A stretch of DNA of 41,043 nt from Pseudochelatococcus lubricantis (GTDB lineage Bacteria; Pseudomonadota; Alphaproteobacteria; Rhizobiales; Beijerinckiaceae), in assembly GCF_042432495.1 (NCBI RefSeq), contig NZ_JBHLXC010000025.1, forward strand, positions 1-41,043, given 5' to 3'. A program made the translations under genes and the position numbers. Positions 1 to 8,054 of this stretch are shown in pieces; within the stretch, counting starts at the first letter, position 1, and each line of letters starts with the position of its first letter. The notes beneath the pieces were generated by a model. That model worked only from the letters and a program-made list of their open reading frames with translations, made no database searches and had not been told where the DNA came from.

Positions 1-64
1 TCGTCTGCTCCTTTTCAGATTGGGCAGACTCTACATCACAGCGAGGGAACTTCCGGGGGGCAGG

Positions 65-1221
65 TCAACGGTCGTCCGTGCGTTCGTCCTCGAACTCGAG
101 CGTCCGCCCGTCCATCAGGTCATAACGGATGTCGAAATGGCCACTGCGCGTAATCTCAGGCCTGCCGAGCATTTGCCGTGTGCTGCGATAGGTCGAGCTG
201 ATTGGATCGCCATCTTCGTCGCTCGAGAGCCAGGACGCGATTGCCGGTGCCGCCTTGGCCGCGACCGCTGAGAGTGCGATGATGCGGAAATTCTTTTCGT
301 CTTGTGCTCGCAGCAAGCGAGCGCCGGGCTGTTCAAGCCTCAATGCGCGGGAGGTGCCGTCGGTGACCGAATCCGCCCGGTTTGGCTCCTGTTCCACCAT
401 ATGCGTTTCGTCGATGACGACGAGACGTACGCGGTCGAGGAACAGCGTCCCCAGATAACGCAGGAGTGCGTCGGCCTTCTCGAAAGTGCAGATCACGACG
501 GTTGGCTGATTAACTTGAATCCAGGCGTTAGTCGGTCCCCAATCGGTACCGCCGTAGAAGCGATGAGCCGCACCTGCGCAAAACCGAGCCAGCAGCGAAA
601 TCCATTCGAGTACTTCGGCAGCCCGCTTAACCGCATGAATGCCAGCGCGTCGTCTCCCGTCCGCCCCGGACGTTTCTCACTCTCGGCATCGGGATCAGGC
701 GCCTCCCCCGTCAGCATGCGTTCATTGATGAGATCGAGGTGCTGAAATTCTTGATCGTGGAAGCGAAACAGAAAGGCGGGGACCTGCCAGTCTGTCTTGC
801 CGACCGCACCGAAATGCTCGACTGCCAAGCCCGCCAGTGTCTCCCTGAGATAGCCCTGTAGCGCGATACGGTTGAGCATCCCAGGGTAGTGAGCGGCGGG
901 GTCGTCGACGAGATCCGAAAAGGGCGAAAGATTGTCTTCGAACCCCTGGCGGATGCGGGCGCGGGCATCATCAAGGGCTTCCTGTGCGTAAGCGATCAGT
1001 TCACCGCGCAGCGCCGCGAAGTTAGCATTCACCTCGCGCCAAACGCGGAGCTCATATTTAGGGTGTGAACTGGTGATCGGCTGCGCGACAAGCTGAAAGC
1101 ACACCTCCGACGAACAGGGGCGAGGACATTCGACCAATTGAGCGACGCGCTCGGCGATATCTGCGACCTCTTCACACCAATGGAGTGTTGGAACTTCACA
1201 AAATACGCCGGATATGTATCA
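65..1221 (-). pseudogene. Decayed DExH helicase with nuclease-like upstream part
   Basis: Two minus-strand reading frames are joined out of frame near 635-645. The upstream frame (about 1218 down to 640) encodes a Cys-containing segment (VPTLHWCEEVADIAER), then a stretch ending KTDWQVPAFLFRFH and GRTGDDALAF. The downstream frame (about 640 down to 65) begins AGIHAVKRAAEVLEW and continues with QPTVVICTFEKADALL and a helicase motif II of DExH type (VVIDETHMVEQ), then IALSAV as a motif III-like segment. It stops at 65, far short of a full helicase. No Walker A motif is present; it would lie where the frames meet, so an internal deletion is likely. A nuclease-like gene followed by a helicase resembles the two-gene layout of helicase-based phage defence, possibly Hachiman-like, but that family name is a guess. 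The helicase remnant is much more certain than the upstream identity. Confidence 0.6.
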
Positions 1222-1685
1222 ACGTAAAAACGAAACGATTTAGAACCAACGCGTTCCAAAATCTTCGGCGCCCAGAACCAGTTCCGACAAATTCCTCCGT
1301 GGCACAGGCACGGCACACAGCGCGGAACAAATGGTCGTAAAATGTTCCACCTATGATCAGCCGCCTGAGAGGCGATTCTCACGGTCGCCGCGCCTCATTC
1401 CCGAGGCAAGAAGGGCGGGGGCGCACCTTCCGGACATCCCCACGCGACGGCGCGGTGACGTGGAACCTTGCGATTGTGCGCTGTAGCGGCAGTGCTCGTC
1501 CCGATCAGGCACCGCGTCATAAATCGGGCGTACCCGCGCGCAGGTCTCCTCGGTGCTTAGTAAGGCTGAGCTGCACCCGTTCCTGTGCCATCACGAAGAC
1601 GGCTCGGCGGGGAACATCGGTCTCCACCTGCAAAGGCATCGTTCCGGCAGGCGCGATGCTGTACCAGAATGCGAGGATGGCGGGA
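1222..1685. other. Gap without a convincing gene
   Basis: Open frames occur on both strands, but none has a recognisable domain, a good ribosome binding site or codon use like the neighbours. On the minus strand 1517-1690 a peptide containing PLQVETDVPRRAVFVMAQER could be the 3' end of a lost gene, but I cannot name it. The stretch separates the decayed helicase from the catabolic cluster. Confidence 0.4.
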
Positions 1686-1720
1686 CCGTATCCCAATGAG
1701 ATAAATTCATTGAGATACGG
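1686..1720. repeat. 14-bp inverted repeat beyond the aldehyde dehydrogenase
   Basis: Left arm CCGTATCCCAATGA (1686-1699) and right arm TCATTGAGATACGG (1707-1720) pair with a single mismatch around a 7-nt AT-rich loop. It lies 65 bp past the stop of the minus-strand aldehyde dehydrogenase gene and directly abuts the first copy of the two-hairpin element. It could act as a terminator for that gene (no clear U-tract follows on the minus strand), or be a protein-binding palindrome left over from a lost promoter. Confidence 0.6.
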
Positions 1721-1780
1721 TTGAACCCGTGCGGCGCTTGAGCAAAGCCCACACGCGATTGGTAGGATACCGGGAGTATT
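1721..1780 (+). repeat. Two-hairpin element, copy A
   Basis: First of three related sequences. Hairpin 1 pairs CGTGCGG (1728-1734) with CCACACG, with one mismatch, and has an inner GCTT/AAGC stem around the loop GAGCA. Hairpin 2 is GGTA-GGA-TACC, followed by CGGGAGTATT. Copies A and C agree at about 45 of 55 positions. In hairpin 2 the closing pair is A-T here and C-G in copy C, a compensatory change. This copy lies downstream of the minus-strand aldehyde dehydrogenase and has no plus-strand gene after it, unlike the other two copies. Confidence 0.7.
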
Positions 1781-1785
1781 TGGTA

Positions 1786-3246
1786 TCAACCGTGCGAGGC
1801 GGCGACGGTCTTGATGCGGGTGAAGCCGTTTAAAGCTTCGAAGCCCTTTTCGCGGCCGTGACCCGATTTTCCAACACCCCCGAACGGCAACTCTATGCCG
1901 CCGCCCGCGCCATAGTTGTTGATGAAGACCTGACCGACTTCCAGTTTGCGAGCCAGACGCATCTGGCGCCCGCCATCTCGCGTCCAAACGCCCGCAACAA
2001 GGCCGTAAGCGGTACCATTCGCTATCTTCAGCGCCTCTGCCTCGTCCTCGAAGGGGATCAGTACTTGTACAGGGCCGAAGATCTCTTCCTGCGCAAGCTT
2101 ATGATCGGGAGGAACGTCGGCAAACAAGACGGGAGGCACGAAGTTTCCGGCTTTAGCGGCATCCTCCCTGATCTTTCCCTCGGCGGCAACTGTCAGTTCT
2201 TTTCGGCCAATGGCGATGTACGAGCTGACAATTTCTTTCTGCTTGCGCGAAACCAGCGGTCCAAGAGCGTGGCTTCCCACGGCGGGACCGGCCTCCAGCC
2301 CGCGATATATCTCGGACATTCTCCGCTTGACTTCCTCGTAGATGCCACGCTGAACCAGAACCCGCGATGCGGCCGAGCACGTCTGACCCGCGTTCTGCAT
2401 GCAGGCGCCGACGAGCGTCGGCATGGCTTTCTCAAGGTCGCAGTCGTCGAATACGATGTGGGGGGACTTGCCGCCCAGTTCCAGCGTCACGGGAATCACG
2501 TTCCGGGCCGCCGCCGTCTGGATGCGCTCTCCCGTGCCGACAGACCCTGTGAACGATACATGATGCACTCCGGGGTGGCCCGAGAGCGCGGCCCCTACAT
2601 CCGCTCCCAGACCGGTCACGACGTTGAGCGCCCCGGCCGGGAGGCCGGCCTCCGCCGCGATTGCCGCGAATGCGAGAGACGACAGGGATGCGTCCTCGGC
2701 AGGCTTCAGCACGCAGGCGTTCCCGGCCGCCAGCGCCGCGCCTACGGCGCGGCCGAGGATCTGCATGGGATAATTCCACGGAATGATGATTCCGCAGACG
2801 CCGTGCGGCTCCCGCAACGTGTATACGGTGAACCCGTCATGATAGGGGATCGTCGTGCCCAGCAGCTTGTCAGCCGCGCCGCCATAGAATTCCAGATAAC
2901 GGGCCAGGGCAATCGAATCATTGCGCGATTGGTGTAGCGGCTTGCCGACATCGAGCGCTTCTATCATCGCCAGCTCGTCCGCCCGCTCCAGGACAAGCGC
3001 GGACATCTTCATCAGAATGCGGCCGCGTTCGGTGGCCGTCAGCTTTCCCCATGGGCCTTCCAGGGCTGCATGGGCGGCCCCGACCGCGGCGTCGACATCG
3101 TCTGCCGTGCCATGCCCGATCACACCGATCACGTCGCCGGTGGAAGGGTTCTCGACATCGATAGTGCGGGCTCCATCCGGTTTGCGCCAGGCGCCATTGA
3201 TGAAGATATGGCTCGGATCGAACCACAGAACATCTTGTAACTTCAT
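1786..3246 (-). CDS. NAD(P)-dependent aldehyde dehydrogenase
   Basis: A 486-residue member of the aldehyde dehydrogenase superfamily, oxidising an aldehyde to its carboxylate in the cytoplasm. Visible motifs are the NAD-binding stretch IIIPWNYP (Asn158), VLKPAED (Lys181), SFTGSVGTG, the general base in LELGGKSP (Glu256) and the nucleophile in QNAGQTCSAA (Cys290). The C-terminal ELPFGGVGKSGHGRE is typical. The overall pattern resembles betaine-aldehyde or vanillin-type dehydrogenases; the substrate cannot be told. I chose the ATG at 3246 because GGGAG lies 8 nt upstream; another ATG at 3252 sits too close to that site. It is followed 28 bp upstream by the GntR regulator gene on the same strand, so the two probably share a transcript from the divergent promoter region at 4034-4207. 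Confidence 0.93.
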   Translation of the reverse strand: MKLQDVLWFDPSHIFINGAWRKPDGARTIDVENPSTGDVIGVIGHGTADDVDAAVGAAHAALEGPWGKLTATERGRILMKMSALVLERADELAMIEALDVGKPLHQSRNDSIALARYLEFYGGAADKLLGTTIPYHDGFTVYTLREPHGVCGIIIPWNYPMQILGRAVGAALAAGNACVLKPAEDASLSSLAFAAIAAEAGLPAGALNVVTGLGADVGAALSGHPGVHHVSFTGSVGTGERIQTAAARNVIPVTLELGGKSPHIVFDDCDLEKAMPTLVGACMQNAGQTCSAASRVLVQRGIYEEVKRRMSEIYRGLEAGPAVGSHALGPLVSRKQKEIVSSYIAIGRKELTVAAEGKIREDAAKAGNFVPPVLFADVPPDHKLAQEEIFGPVQVLIPFEDEAEALKIANGTAYGLVAGVWTRDGGRQMRLARKLEVGQVFINNYGAGGGIELPFGGVGKSGHGREKGFEALNGFTRIKTVAASHG

Positions 3247-3274
3247 GAGCATTTCTCCCAGGATGCCGCTTCGC

Positions 3275-4033
3275 TCATTGCGCCTGAAAAGGAGTTGTCG
3301 AGCGGTTCGTGCGTGTTTGTTGATCAAGGATCTTGTAGAATGGCTCCATTCGTTCGCGAGACGAAGTGATGTGCGCCGCCATTGCGGCGCGCGCGGCGTC
3401 GGCGTCGCCTTGCTCGATGGCCTGCATAAGCTGAAGGTGTTCCTTGACCGCTTCAACAGCGACTGCGGAGTGATAGCGAAGACGGAACAAGTTCATGTGA
3501 GCGTAGAGACGTTCAAGCGTCTCCATGATGACCTCGTTTTCAGACAGGCGCGCGATCAGCGCATGGAATTCGCCGTCCAGAAGGGCGAAGCGGCCATAAT
3601 TGGCCTGTGTATCGCCCTCGACCAGCTTGGACATGTTCTCGCTGAGTTCCCGAAGCCTCGCGTGGCCTTCCGCCGTCATTCGCTTCGTAGCCAGATAAGC
3701 CGCCTCGGGCTCGATCAGGAAACGGACGAGATACACGTCGCGATAGCGTGAGCTCGAAGGCAATGGAGCCGCACTGTAGCCCGAGTTGAATTTCTTGACC
3801 ACCAGCCCTTCCGATTCGAGGCGAATGAGAGCGGAGCGGACCGGCGTCTGCGAGACGCCGAATTGCCGCGCCAAAGCGTCAACCGACATGCGTTCCCCTG
3901 GCGGGATTCGGAGTGCGATAAGGTCTGAAACGAGCTGCTCGTAGACGTCGTCGCCAATGGAATGGCGCTGCGCCAGGTTGAGGGCGAGCCTTTCTTCCCG
4001 CGGCTCCTGTGGCGAGGTGTCCTGTCGCTGCAT
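3275..4033 (-). CDS. GntR-family regulator, FCD subfamily
   Basis: A 252-residue transcription factor. An N-terminal winged helix-turn-helix (about residues 28-95) contains the GntR signature region PPGERMSVDALARQFGVS, with QTPVRSALIRLESEGLV. The C-terminal all-helical FCD ligand domain follows (VRFLIEPEAAYLATKR; later DGEFHALIA, and a C-terminal HLQLMQAIEQGDADAARAAM, family positions for metal or ligand contact). FCD regulators usually respond to a small carboxylate from the pathway they control. It is divergent from the Ldh2-type gene at 4208 and precedes the aldehyde dehydrogenase on its own strand. It is the likely controller of both flanking transcripts through the repeats at 4075-4112. 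The effector is unknown. Confidence 0.93.
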   Translation of the reverse strand: MQRQDTSPQEPREERLALNLAQRHSIGDDVYEQLVSDLIALRIPPGERMSVDALARQFGVSQTPVRSALIRLESEGLVVKKFNSGYSAAPLPSSSRYRDVYLVRFLIEPEAAYLATKRMTAEGHARLRELSENMSKLVEGDTQANYGRFALLDGEFHALIARLSENEVIMETLERLYAHMNLFRLRYHSAVAVEAVKEHLQLMQAIEQGDADAARAAMAAHITSSRERMEPFYKILDQQTRTNRSTTPFQAQ

Positions 4034-4207
4034 CGGCTTTCCCGTCCCCTTTTGGAGTTGCGGAAGTGAATTTGATCGTGTATCGAATCCGATATCGTAT
4101 CGAATCCACGATGTAAAGATCCCGTTTCGCCAGCCACGAGCTTCAGGGGTGGATCGGGATCAGGGGCGGCCCCCCACCTGTTCCCTTCGAACGAGCGAAG
4201 AGCCGAG
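4034..4207. promoter_or_regulatory. Divergent promoter region with candidate GntR operator
   Basis: The 174-bp gap between divergent genes holds a compact repeat cluster at 4075-4112. The direct repeat GTATCGAATCC occurs at 4080-4090 and 4097-4107, the perfect palindrome CGATATCG lies between at 4090-4097, and the outer arms ATCGTG (4075-4080) and CACGAT (4107-4112) complete the symmetry. This fits an operator for the adjacent GntR regulator controlling both directions. No clear -35/-10 pair was assigned. Confidence 0.6.
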
Positions 4208-5212
4208 ATGCCCAGTGTTGAAGAGATAAGATCCGCCGCATTGCGCGCACTAAAGGCAGTGGGTGTGTCGGATCGGCACGCCGAGACGCAAGTTTCGCTT
4301 CTCCTAGAGGCCGAGTTGCGAGGAACCGCGTCGCACGGCCTTCTCAGGTTGCCGAGGGTGATCGATCGCATCCTGAGCGGGGCGAGCAATCCGGCGAGCG
4401 AGGGCATTCAATCGTGGCGCGGGAATGCGCTATTGGACGTCGACGGAGATCACGGTCTCGGTCCGGTGGTCGCGATGGCCGCGCTGGATGTAATTTGCGG
4501 TCGGGCCGCTGAAACCGGGGTTTCCGCCGCGGCCATTCGGAATTGCGATCATCTGGGAATGCTCGCCTGGTACGCGGAGCGCGTGGCCAGCCACGGGCAA
4601 ATTCTCATCGCCCTGACGATCAGCGAGGCGCTCGTTCACCCCTGGGGCGGCCGCCGGGCGATGCTCGGCACCAATCCGATCGCCATCGGCGTGCCGGCCG
4701 AGCCGCATCCTTTCGTGTTCGATATGGCCACCAGCCTCGTTTCCATGGGCAAGATCCACGACCATGCGAACCGGGGCATTCCTATTCCGTCCGGCTGGGC
4801 TCTCGATCAAGACGGGAATCCGACGACAGACGCCGTGGCGGCCAAGGATGGCGCGATCGCGCCTTTCGGCGGCGCGAAGGGCTACGCGCTCGGTCTGGCT
4901 TTCGAACTCCTGGTTGCCAGTCTGACGGGTTCCGCAATCGGAACTGAGGTCAGGGGAACGCTCGACGCGCGCTATCCTTGCAATAAAGGCGATGTTTTCA
5001 TCGTGCTCGAACCGGCGGGCGGCATGGCGGCAGTCGTCACCCGCTTCATGGAGGAAATTCGCGGTTCCGAGCCTTCCGTCGCGGATGCGCCGGTCCGCAT
5101 ACCCGGTGATCGGGCGGCGCGAACCCGCGCGCAGCGGAGCAGTCAGGACGTTCCCTTGGCTGATGAAGTCTGGAAGCAGATCCAAGCACTGGCGGAATGG
5201 CGGCCGGCATGA
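4208..5212 (+). CDS. Ldh2/malate-lactate dehydrogenase family oxidoreductase
   Basis: A 334-residue protein of the Ldh2/YiaK family, NAD(P)H-dependent enzymes that interconvert 2-hydroxy acids (malate, lactate, ureidoglycolate, 2,3-diketogulonate) and 2-oxo acids. The family's conserved His is in RGTASHGLLRLP (His43) and a second conserved His in RNCDHLGMLAWYA (His115). Further family segments are MLGTNPIAIGVP, FDMATS and PFGGAKGYALGLAFELL. The length is about the family average. Start at the ATG at 4208, the first codon with a continuous domain. It is the first gene of the plus-strand series, 20 bp before the iron-type alcohol dehydrogenase, and is probably driven from the operator region just upstream. 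The exact 2-hydroxy acid is unknown. Confidence 0.92.
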   Translation: MPSVEEIRSAALRALKAVGVSDRHAETQVSLLLEAELRGTASHGLLRLPRVIDRILSGASNPASEGIQSWRGNALLDVDGDHGLGPVVAMAALDVICGRAAETGVSAAAIRNCDHLGMLAWYAERVASHGQILIALTISEALVHPWGGRRAMLGTNPIAIGVPAEPHPFVFDMATSLVSMGKIHDHANRGIPIPSGWALDQDGNPTTDAVAAKDGAIAPFGGAKGYALGLAFELLVASLTGSAIGTEVRGTLDARYPCNKGDVFIVLEPAGGMAAVVTRFMEEIRGSEPSVADAPVRIPGDRAARTRAQRSSQDVPLADEVWKQIQALAEWRPA

Positions 5213-5232
5213 CACGGACAGGGGGATTTTCG

Positions 5233-6438
5233 ATGCGGCTTGATTATGGTGTCACGCGAGCGCCGGCTCGTCTTTTCTTCGGCCCCGGCCAGCGTCGGGC
5301 AATTGGGCGCGCAGCCAGGGATCTGGGCCGTAAGGTGCTGATCTGCACCGACGAGCGACTGGCCCGGCTCCCGATTCTGCAAGAGATTCTTGAGGACATA
5401 ACGGTTCACAACGGGCTTGAGGCAACCGTTTTCGATGCGACCGAGCCGGAATTGCCCCTCGCCGGCATACTGGATTGCGTCGCTGAATACCGCTCCTTTG
5501 ATCCGGACGTGATCGTCGGTCTTGGCGGCGGAAGTTGTCTGGACCTGGCCAAGCTGGTAAGCCTGCTGCTGTCCTACGAGGGGCCGCTTTCACAATACTA
5601 CGGCGAGTTCAAGGTCCCGGGCCCTGTCCGGCCGCTGATTGCGGTGCCAACCACATCGGGAACGGGTTCCGAAGTCACGCCGGTCGCGGTCCTGGCAGAT
5701 CCCGAGCGAACGATGAAAGTCGGCATTTCAAGTCCGGCGCTCATTCCCCATACCGCCATTTGCGATCCGGAGTTGACCGTCACCTGCCCGCCGGGTCTCA
5801 CGGCGATTTCAGGCGCGGACGCCCTTGCGCACGCTGTCGAGGCATTCGCCGCCGTATCGCGGCCACCGGACCCCCGCATGGCCATGGAGCGGGTCTTCGT
5901 CGGCAAGAATACATTGAGCGATCACTATGCGTTGTTGGCCATCAAGCTGATCTTCGAAAGCCTGCGGAGGGCGGTGGCCGATGGCGGAGACATCGAGGCG
6001 CGTTCCGCCGTGATGCTGGGGGCGACCTATGCCGGCCTGGCCTTCGGAAGCGGCGGCACGGCGATTGCCCACGCCATACAATATCCCGTGGGCGCCCAGA
6101 CCCACACGGCTCATGGACTGGGTGTGGGTATCCTGCTGCCCTACACGATGGACTTTAACATGCAAGCCGCCTCGGCATCCTATGCGGAGGTCGGCAGGGT
6201 TATTGGCGCGGCAAGCGCGGATCAACCCGATGAAGAGGCCGGGCGGGCTGCGATCGCGGCGGTGCGTAAGCTCTTCGGCGATATCGGTATACCTGCGAGC
6301 CTGCGGAACATCGCTCTCACCGAGGATGATCTCGATTCCTTGTCAGTGCTTTCGATGAATGCCGCGCGCCTGGTCGAGAATAATCCGGCGGCAGTCGATC
6401 CTGAGAGCATCAAACAAATCTTGATGCGCGCCTTGTAA
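5233..6438 (+). CDS. Iron-type (group III) alcohol dehydrogenase
   Basis: A 401-residue Fe-ADH family enzyme. NAD binding is shown by GLGGGSCLD (about 96-104) and TTSGTGSEVT. Metal ligands are Asp196 and His200 in DALAHAVEAF, then His280 and His294 in IAHAIQYPVGAQTHTAHG, with the usual 14-residue spacing, so the divalent-metal site is complete. Family members reduce or oxidise small alcohols, hydroxy acids (including 4-hydroxybutyrate) or maleylacetate. I prefer the ATG at 5233, preceded by AGGGGGA at good spacing. An ATG at 5209 overlaps the previous stop as ATGA and is a fair alternative. With the semialdehyde dehydrogenase 45 bp downstream it could form an alcohol to aldehyde to acid pair. 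Confidence 0.93.
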   Translation: MRLDYGVTRAPARLFFGPGQRRAIGRAARDLGRKVLICTDERLARLPILQEILEDITVHNGLEATVFDATEPELPLAGILDCVAEYRSFDPDVIVGLGGGSCLDLAKLVSLLLSYEGPLSQYYGEFKVPGPVRPLIAVPTTSGTGSEVTPVAVLADPERTMKVGISSPALIPHTAICDPELTVTCPPGLTAISGADALAHAVEAFAAVSRPPDPRMAMERVFVGKNTLSDHYALLAIKLIFESLRRAVADGGDIEARSAVMLGATYAGLAFGSGGTAIAHAIQYPVGAQTHTAHGLGVGILLPYTMDFNMQAASASYAEVGRVIGAASADQPDEEAGRAAIAAVRKLFGDIGIPASLRNIALTEDDLDSLSVLSMNAARLVENNPAAVDPESIKQILMRAL

Positions 6439-6473
6439 GGCGCGTGAACAACTATAACGGGAACAAGGTTCAC
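6427..6473 (+). other. Hairpins between two dehydrogenase genes
   Basis: CGCGCCTT-gt-AAGGCGCG (6427-6444) is a perfect 8-bp palindrome that contains the stop codon of the alcohol dehydrogenase. Just after it, GTGAAC (6444-6449) pairs with GTTCAC (6468-6473). No U-tract follows and the next gene starts at 6484, so partial termination or mRNA processing is more likely than a full terminator. Confidence 0.4.
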
Positions 6474-6483
6474 TGAGGAATCA

Positions 6484-7926
6484 ATGAGCAAGAACATCTA
6501 TCCAACGGATCTCTTTATCGGCGGCACATGGCGAGACGGGAGCCGCCCGGATCGGATTGCAGTCATGAACCCATCCGACGGTTCTGTAATCGATACCGTC
6601 GCGAATGCCAGCGCAGCTGATGCTATCGCGGCTGTCGATGCCGCTGCTGGTGCCGCTCGCGCCTGGTCCGCGACGCCTGCCCGGCAGCGTTCGGAAATCC
6701 TGCGTAAGTGTTTTGAATTGATGATCCGCGATGCCGAGCCGCTCGCCCGTTTGATCTCTCTGGAGAATGGCAAGGCGTTGAAGGATGCGCGCGGCGAGGT
6801 GGCCTATGCAGCGGAGTTTTTCCGGTGGTTCGCGGAAGAGGCCGTTCGGGTCAATGGCGATTTGTCTGTCGCGCCGTCCGGCGCCAATCGTATCCTGGTA
6901 CAGTATCAGCCTATCGGCGTTTCACTATTGATTACGCCATGGAATTTTCCCGCGGCAATGGCTACGCGGAAGATCGCTCCTGCACTCGCGGCGGGGTGCA
7001 CCTGTGTCCTGAAGCCCGCGACTGAAACTCCTCTCACCGCGTATGCCGTAGCCAGGATTTTGTCGGAAGCCGGCGTTCCGGACGGCGTCGTCAATGTTCT
7101 TACTTCATCGACGACCTCCGAGGTCGTGAATGCGATGCTGGACGATCCGCGGGTCAGAAAGCTCTCCTTTACCGGCTCGACCGAAGTCGGCCGAATCCTG
7201 CTTCGTAAGGCTGCAGATCAAGTTATTCACTGCTCGATGGAACTTGGCGGCAACGCTCCCTTCGTCGTCTTCGATGACGCGGACATGGACAAAGCCGTCG
7301 AAGGCGCAATGGTCGCGAAAATGCGCAATGGCGGCGAGGCCTGCACGGCCGCGAACCGGCTTTATGTGCAGCAGGGGATAGCGGAAGAATTTGCGCGCAG
7401 GCTGGCCGAGCGCATGGGGGCGATGAAGGTCGGTCCTGGTCCCGAAGCGGATACGGATTGCGGGCCGCTGGTGAACGCTGCAGCCGTCTATAAAGTTGCA
7501 GAATTGGTGGACGATGCCGTTGCGCGTGGTGCGAAGGTGTTGTGCGGCGGCACGCGAGGGCAGGGCGAGGGCCATTTCTTCCTCCCGACTGTACTTCTCG
7601 ACGTTTCCGCGGAGGCGTCGCTTGCGCGGGATGAAATTTTCGGCCCGGTTGCGCCCATCTATGTTTTCGACACGGAAGAGCAGGCGATCGAACTCGCAAA
7701 CGACACCGAGTACGGGCTTGTCGCCTATGTCTATACCCGCGATCTCGCCCGGGGGCTGCGTGTTTGTGAACGGCTGGAGGCCGGCATGGTAGCGCTGAAC
7801 CGCGGACTGGTTTCTGACCCGGCGGCGCCATTCGGCGGCGTCAAGCAGAGCGGCCTCGGGCGCGAGGGCGCTCACCATGGAATGCTGGAATTCATGGAAG
7901 CCAAGTACATCGCGGCTGAATGGTAA
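6484..7926 (+). CDS. Succinate-semialdehyde-dehydrogenase-like aldehyde dehydrogenase
   Basis: A 480-residue aldehyde dehydrogenase closest in pattern to the GabD/succinate-semialdehyde dehydrogenase group. Key features are LLITPWNFP (Asn154), CVLKPATETP (Lys177), SFTGSTEVG, the general base in MELGGNAP (Glu253) and the nucleophile in RNGGEACTAANR (Cys287). The C-terminus PFGGVKQSGLGREGAHHGMLEFMEAKYIA is typical of GabD-like enzymes. It probably oxidises a short-chain semialdehyde to a dicarboxylate in the cytoplasm. It follows the iron-type alcohol dehydrogenase on the same strand and precedes copy B of the two-hairpin element. It has no close similarity to the aldehyde dehydrogenase at 1786, so they are not a recent duplicate. 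The substrate is inferred only. Confidence 0.92.
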   Translation: MSKNIYPTDLFIGGTWRDGSRPDRIAVMNPSDGSVIDTVANASAADAIAAVDAAAGAARAWSATPARQRSEILRKCFELMIRDAEPLARLISLENGKALKDARGEVAYAAEFFRWFAEEAVRVNGDLSVAPSGANRILVQYQPIGVSLLITPWNFPAAMATRKIAPALAAGCTCVLKPATETPLTAYAVARILSEAGVPDGVVNVLTSSTTSEVVNAMLDDPRVRKLSFTGSTEVGRILLRKAADQVIHCSMELGGNAPFVVFDDADMDKAVEGAMVAKMRNGGEACTAANRLYVQQGIAEEFARRLAERMGAMKVGPGPEADTDCGPLVNAAAVYKVAELVDDAVARGAKVLCGGTRGQGEGHFFLPTVLLDVSAEASLARDEIFGPVAPIYVFDTEEQAIELANDTEYGLVAYVYTRDLARGLRVCERLEAGMVALNRGLVSDPAAPFGGVKQSGLGREGAHHGMLEFMEAKYIAAEW

Positions 7927-7952
7927 CACTGAGCCTGCCTCACCGGGAGGCG

Positions 7953-8011
7953 ATCAAGCCGTGCGGTGCTTGAGCAAGGCCCGCACGCAGCCGGTCGGAG
8001 ACGGGAGCGTT
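7953..8011 (+). promoter_or_regulatory. Two-hairpin element, copy B, in the leader of the next gene
   Basis: The best-paired copy. Hairpin 1 pairs CGTGCGG (7960-7966) perfectly with CCGCACG (7981-7987), with an inner GCTT/AGGC stem and loop GAGCA. Hairpin 2 is CCGGTC-GGA-GACGG with one bulge, followed by GGAGCGTT. The flank TCAAG (7954-7958) can instead pair with CTTGA (7969-7973), which would break hairpin 1. The element ends 44 nt before the ATG at 8055, so it would lie in that gene's 5' leader if transcription begins upstream. Confidence 0.65.
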
Positions 8012-8054
8012 GGTGTAAGGACAGCACAATACAACAGGTCCGGAGGAATGCTGG

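Noticed and set aside
1517..1987. Minus-strand frame spanning hairpin copy A and the end of the aldehyde dehydrogenase
   Set aside because: It overlaps the dehydrogenase coding end out of frame, crosses the structured repeat and has no domain.
1858..2937. Open plus-strand frame of 359 codons opposite the aldehyde dehydrogenase
   Set aside because: Antisense shadow of a well-conserved enzyme.
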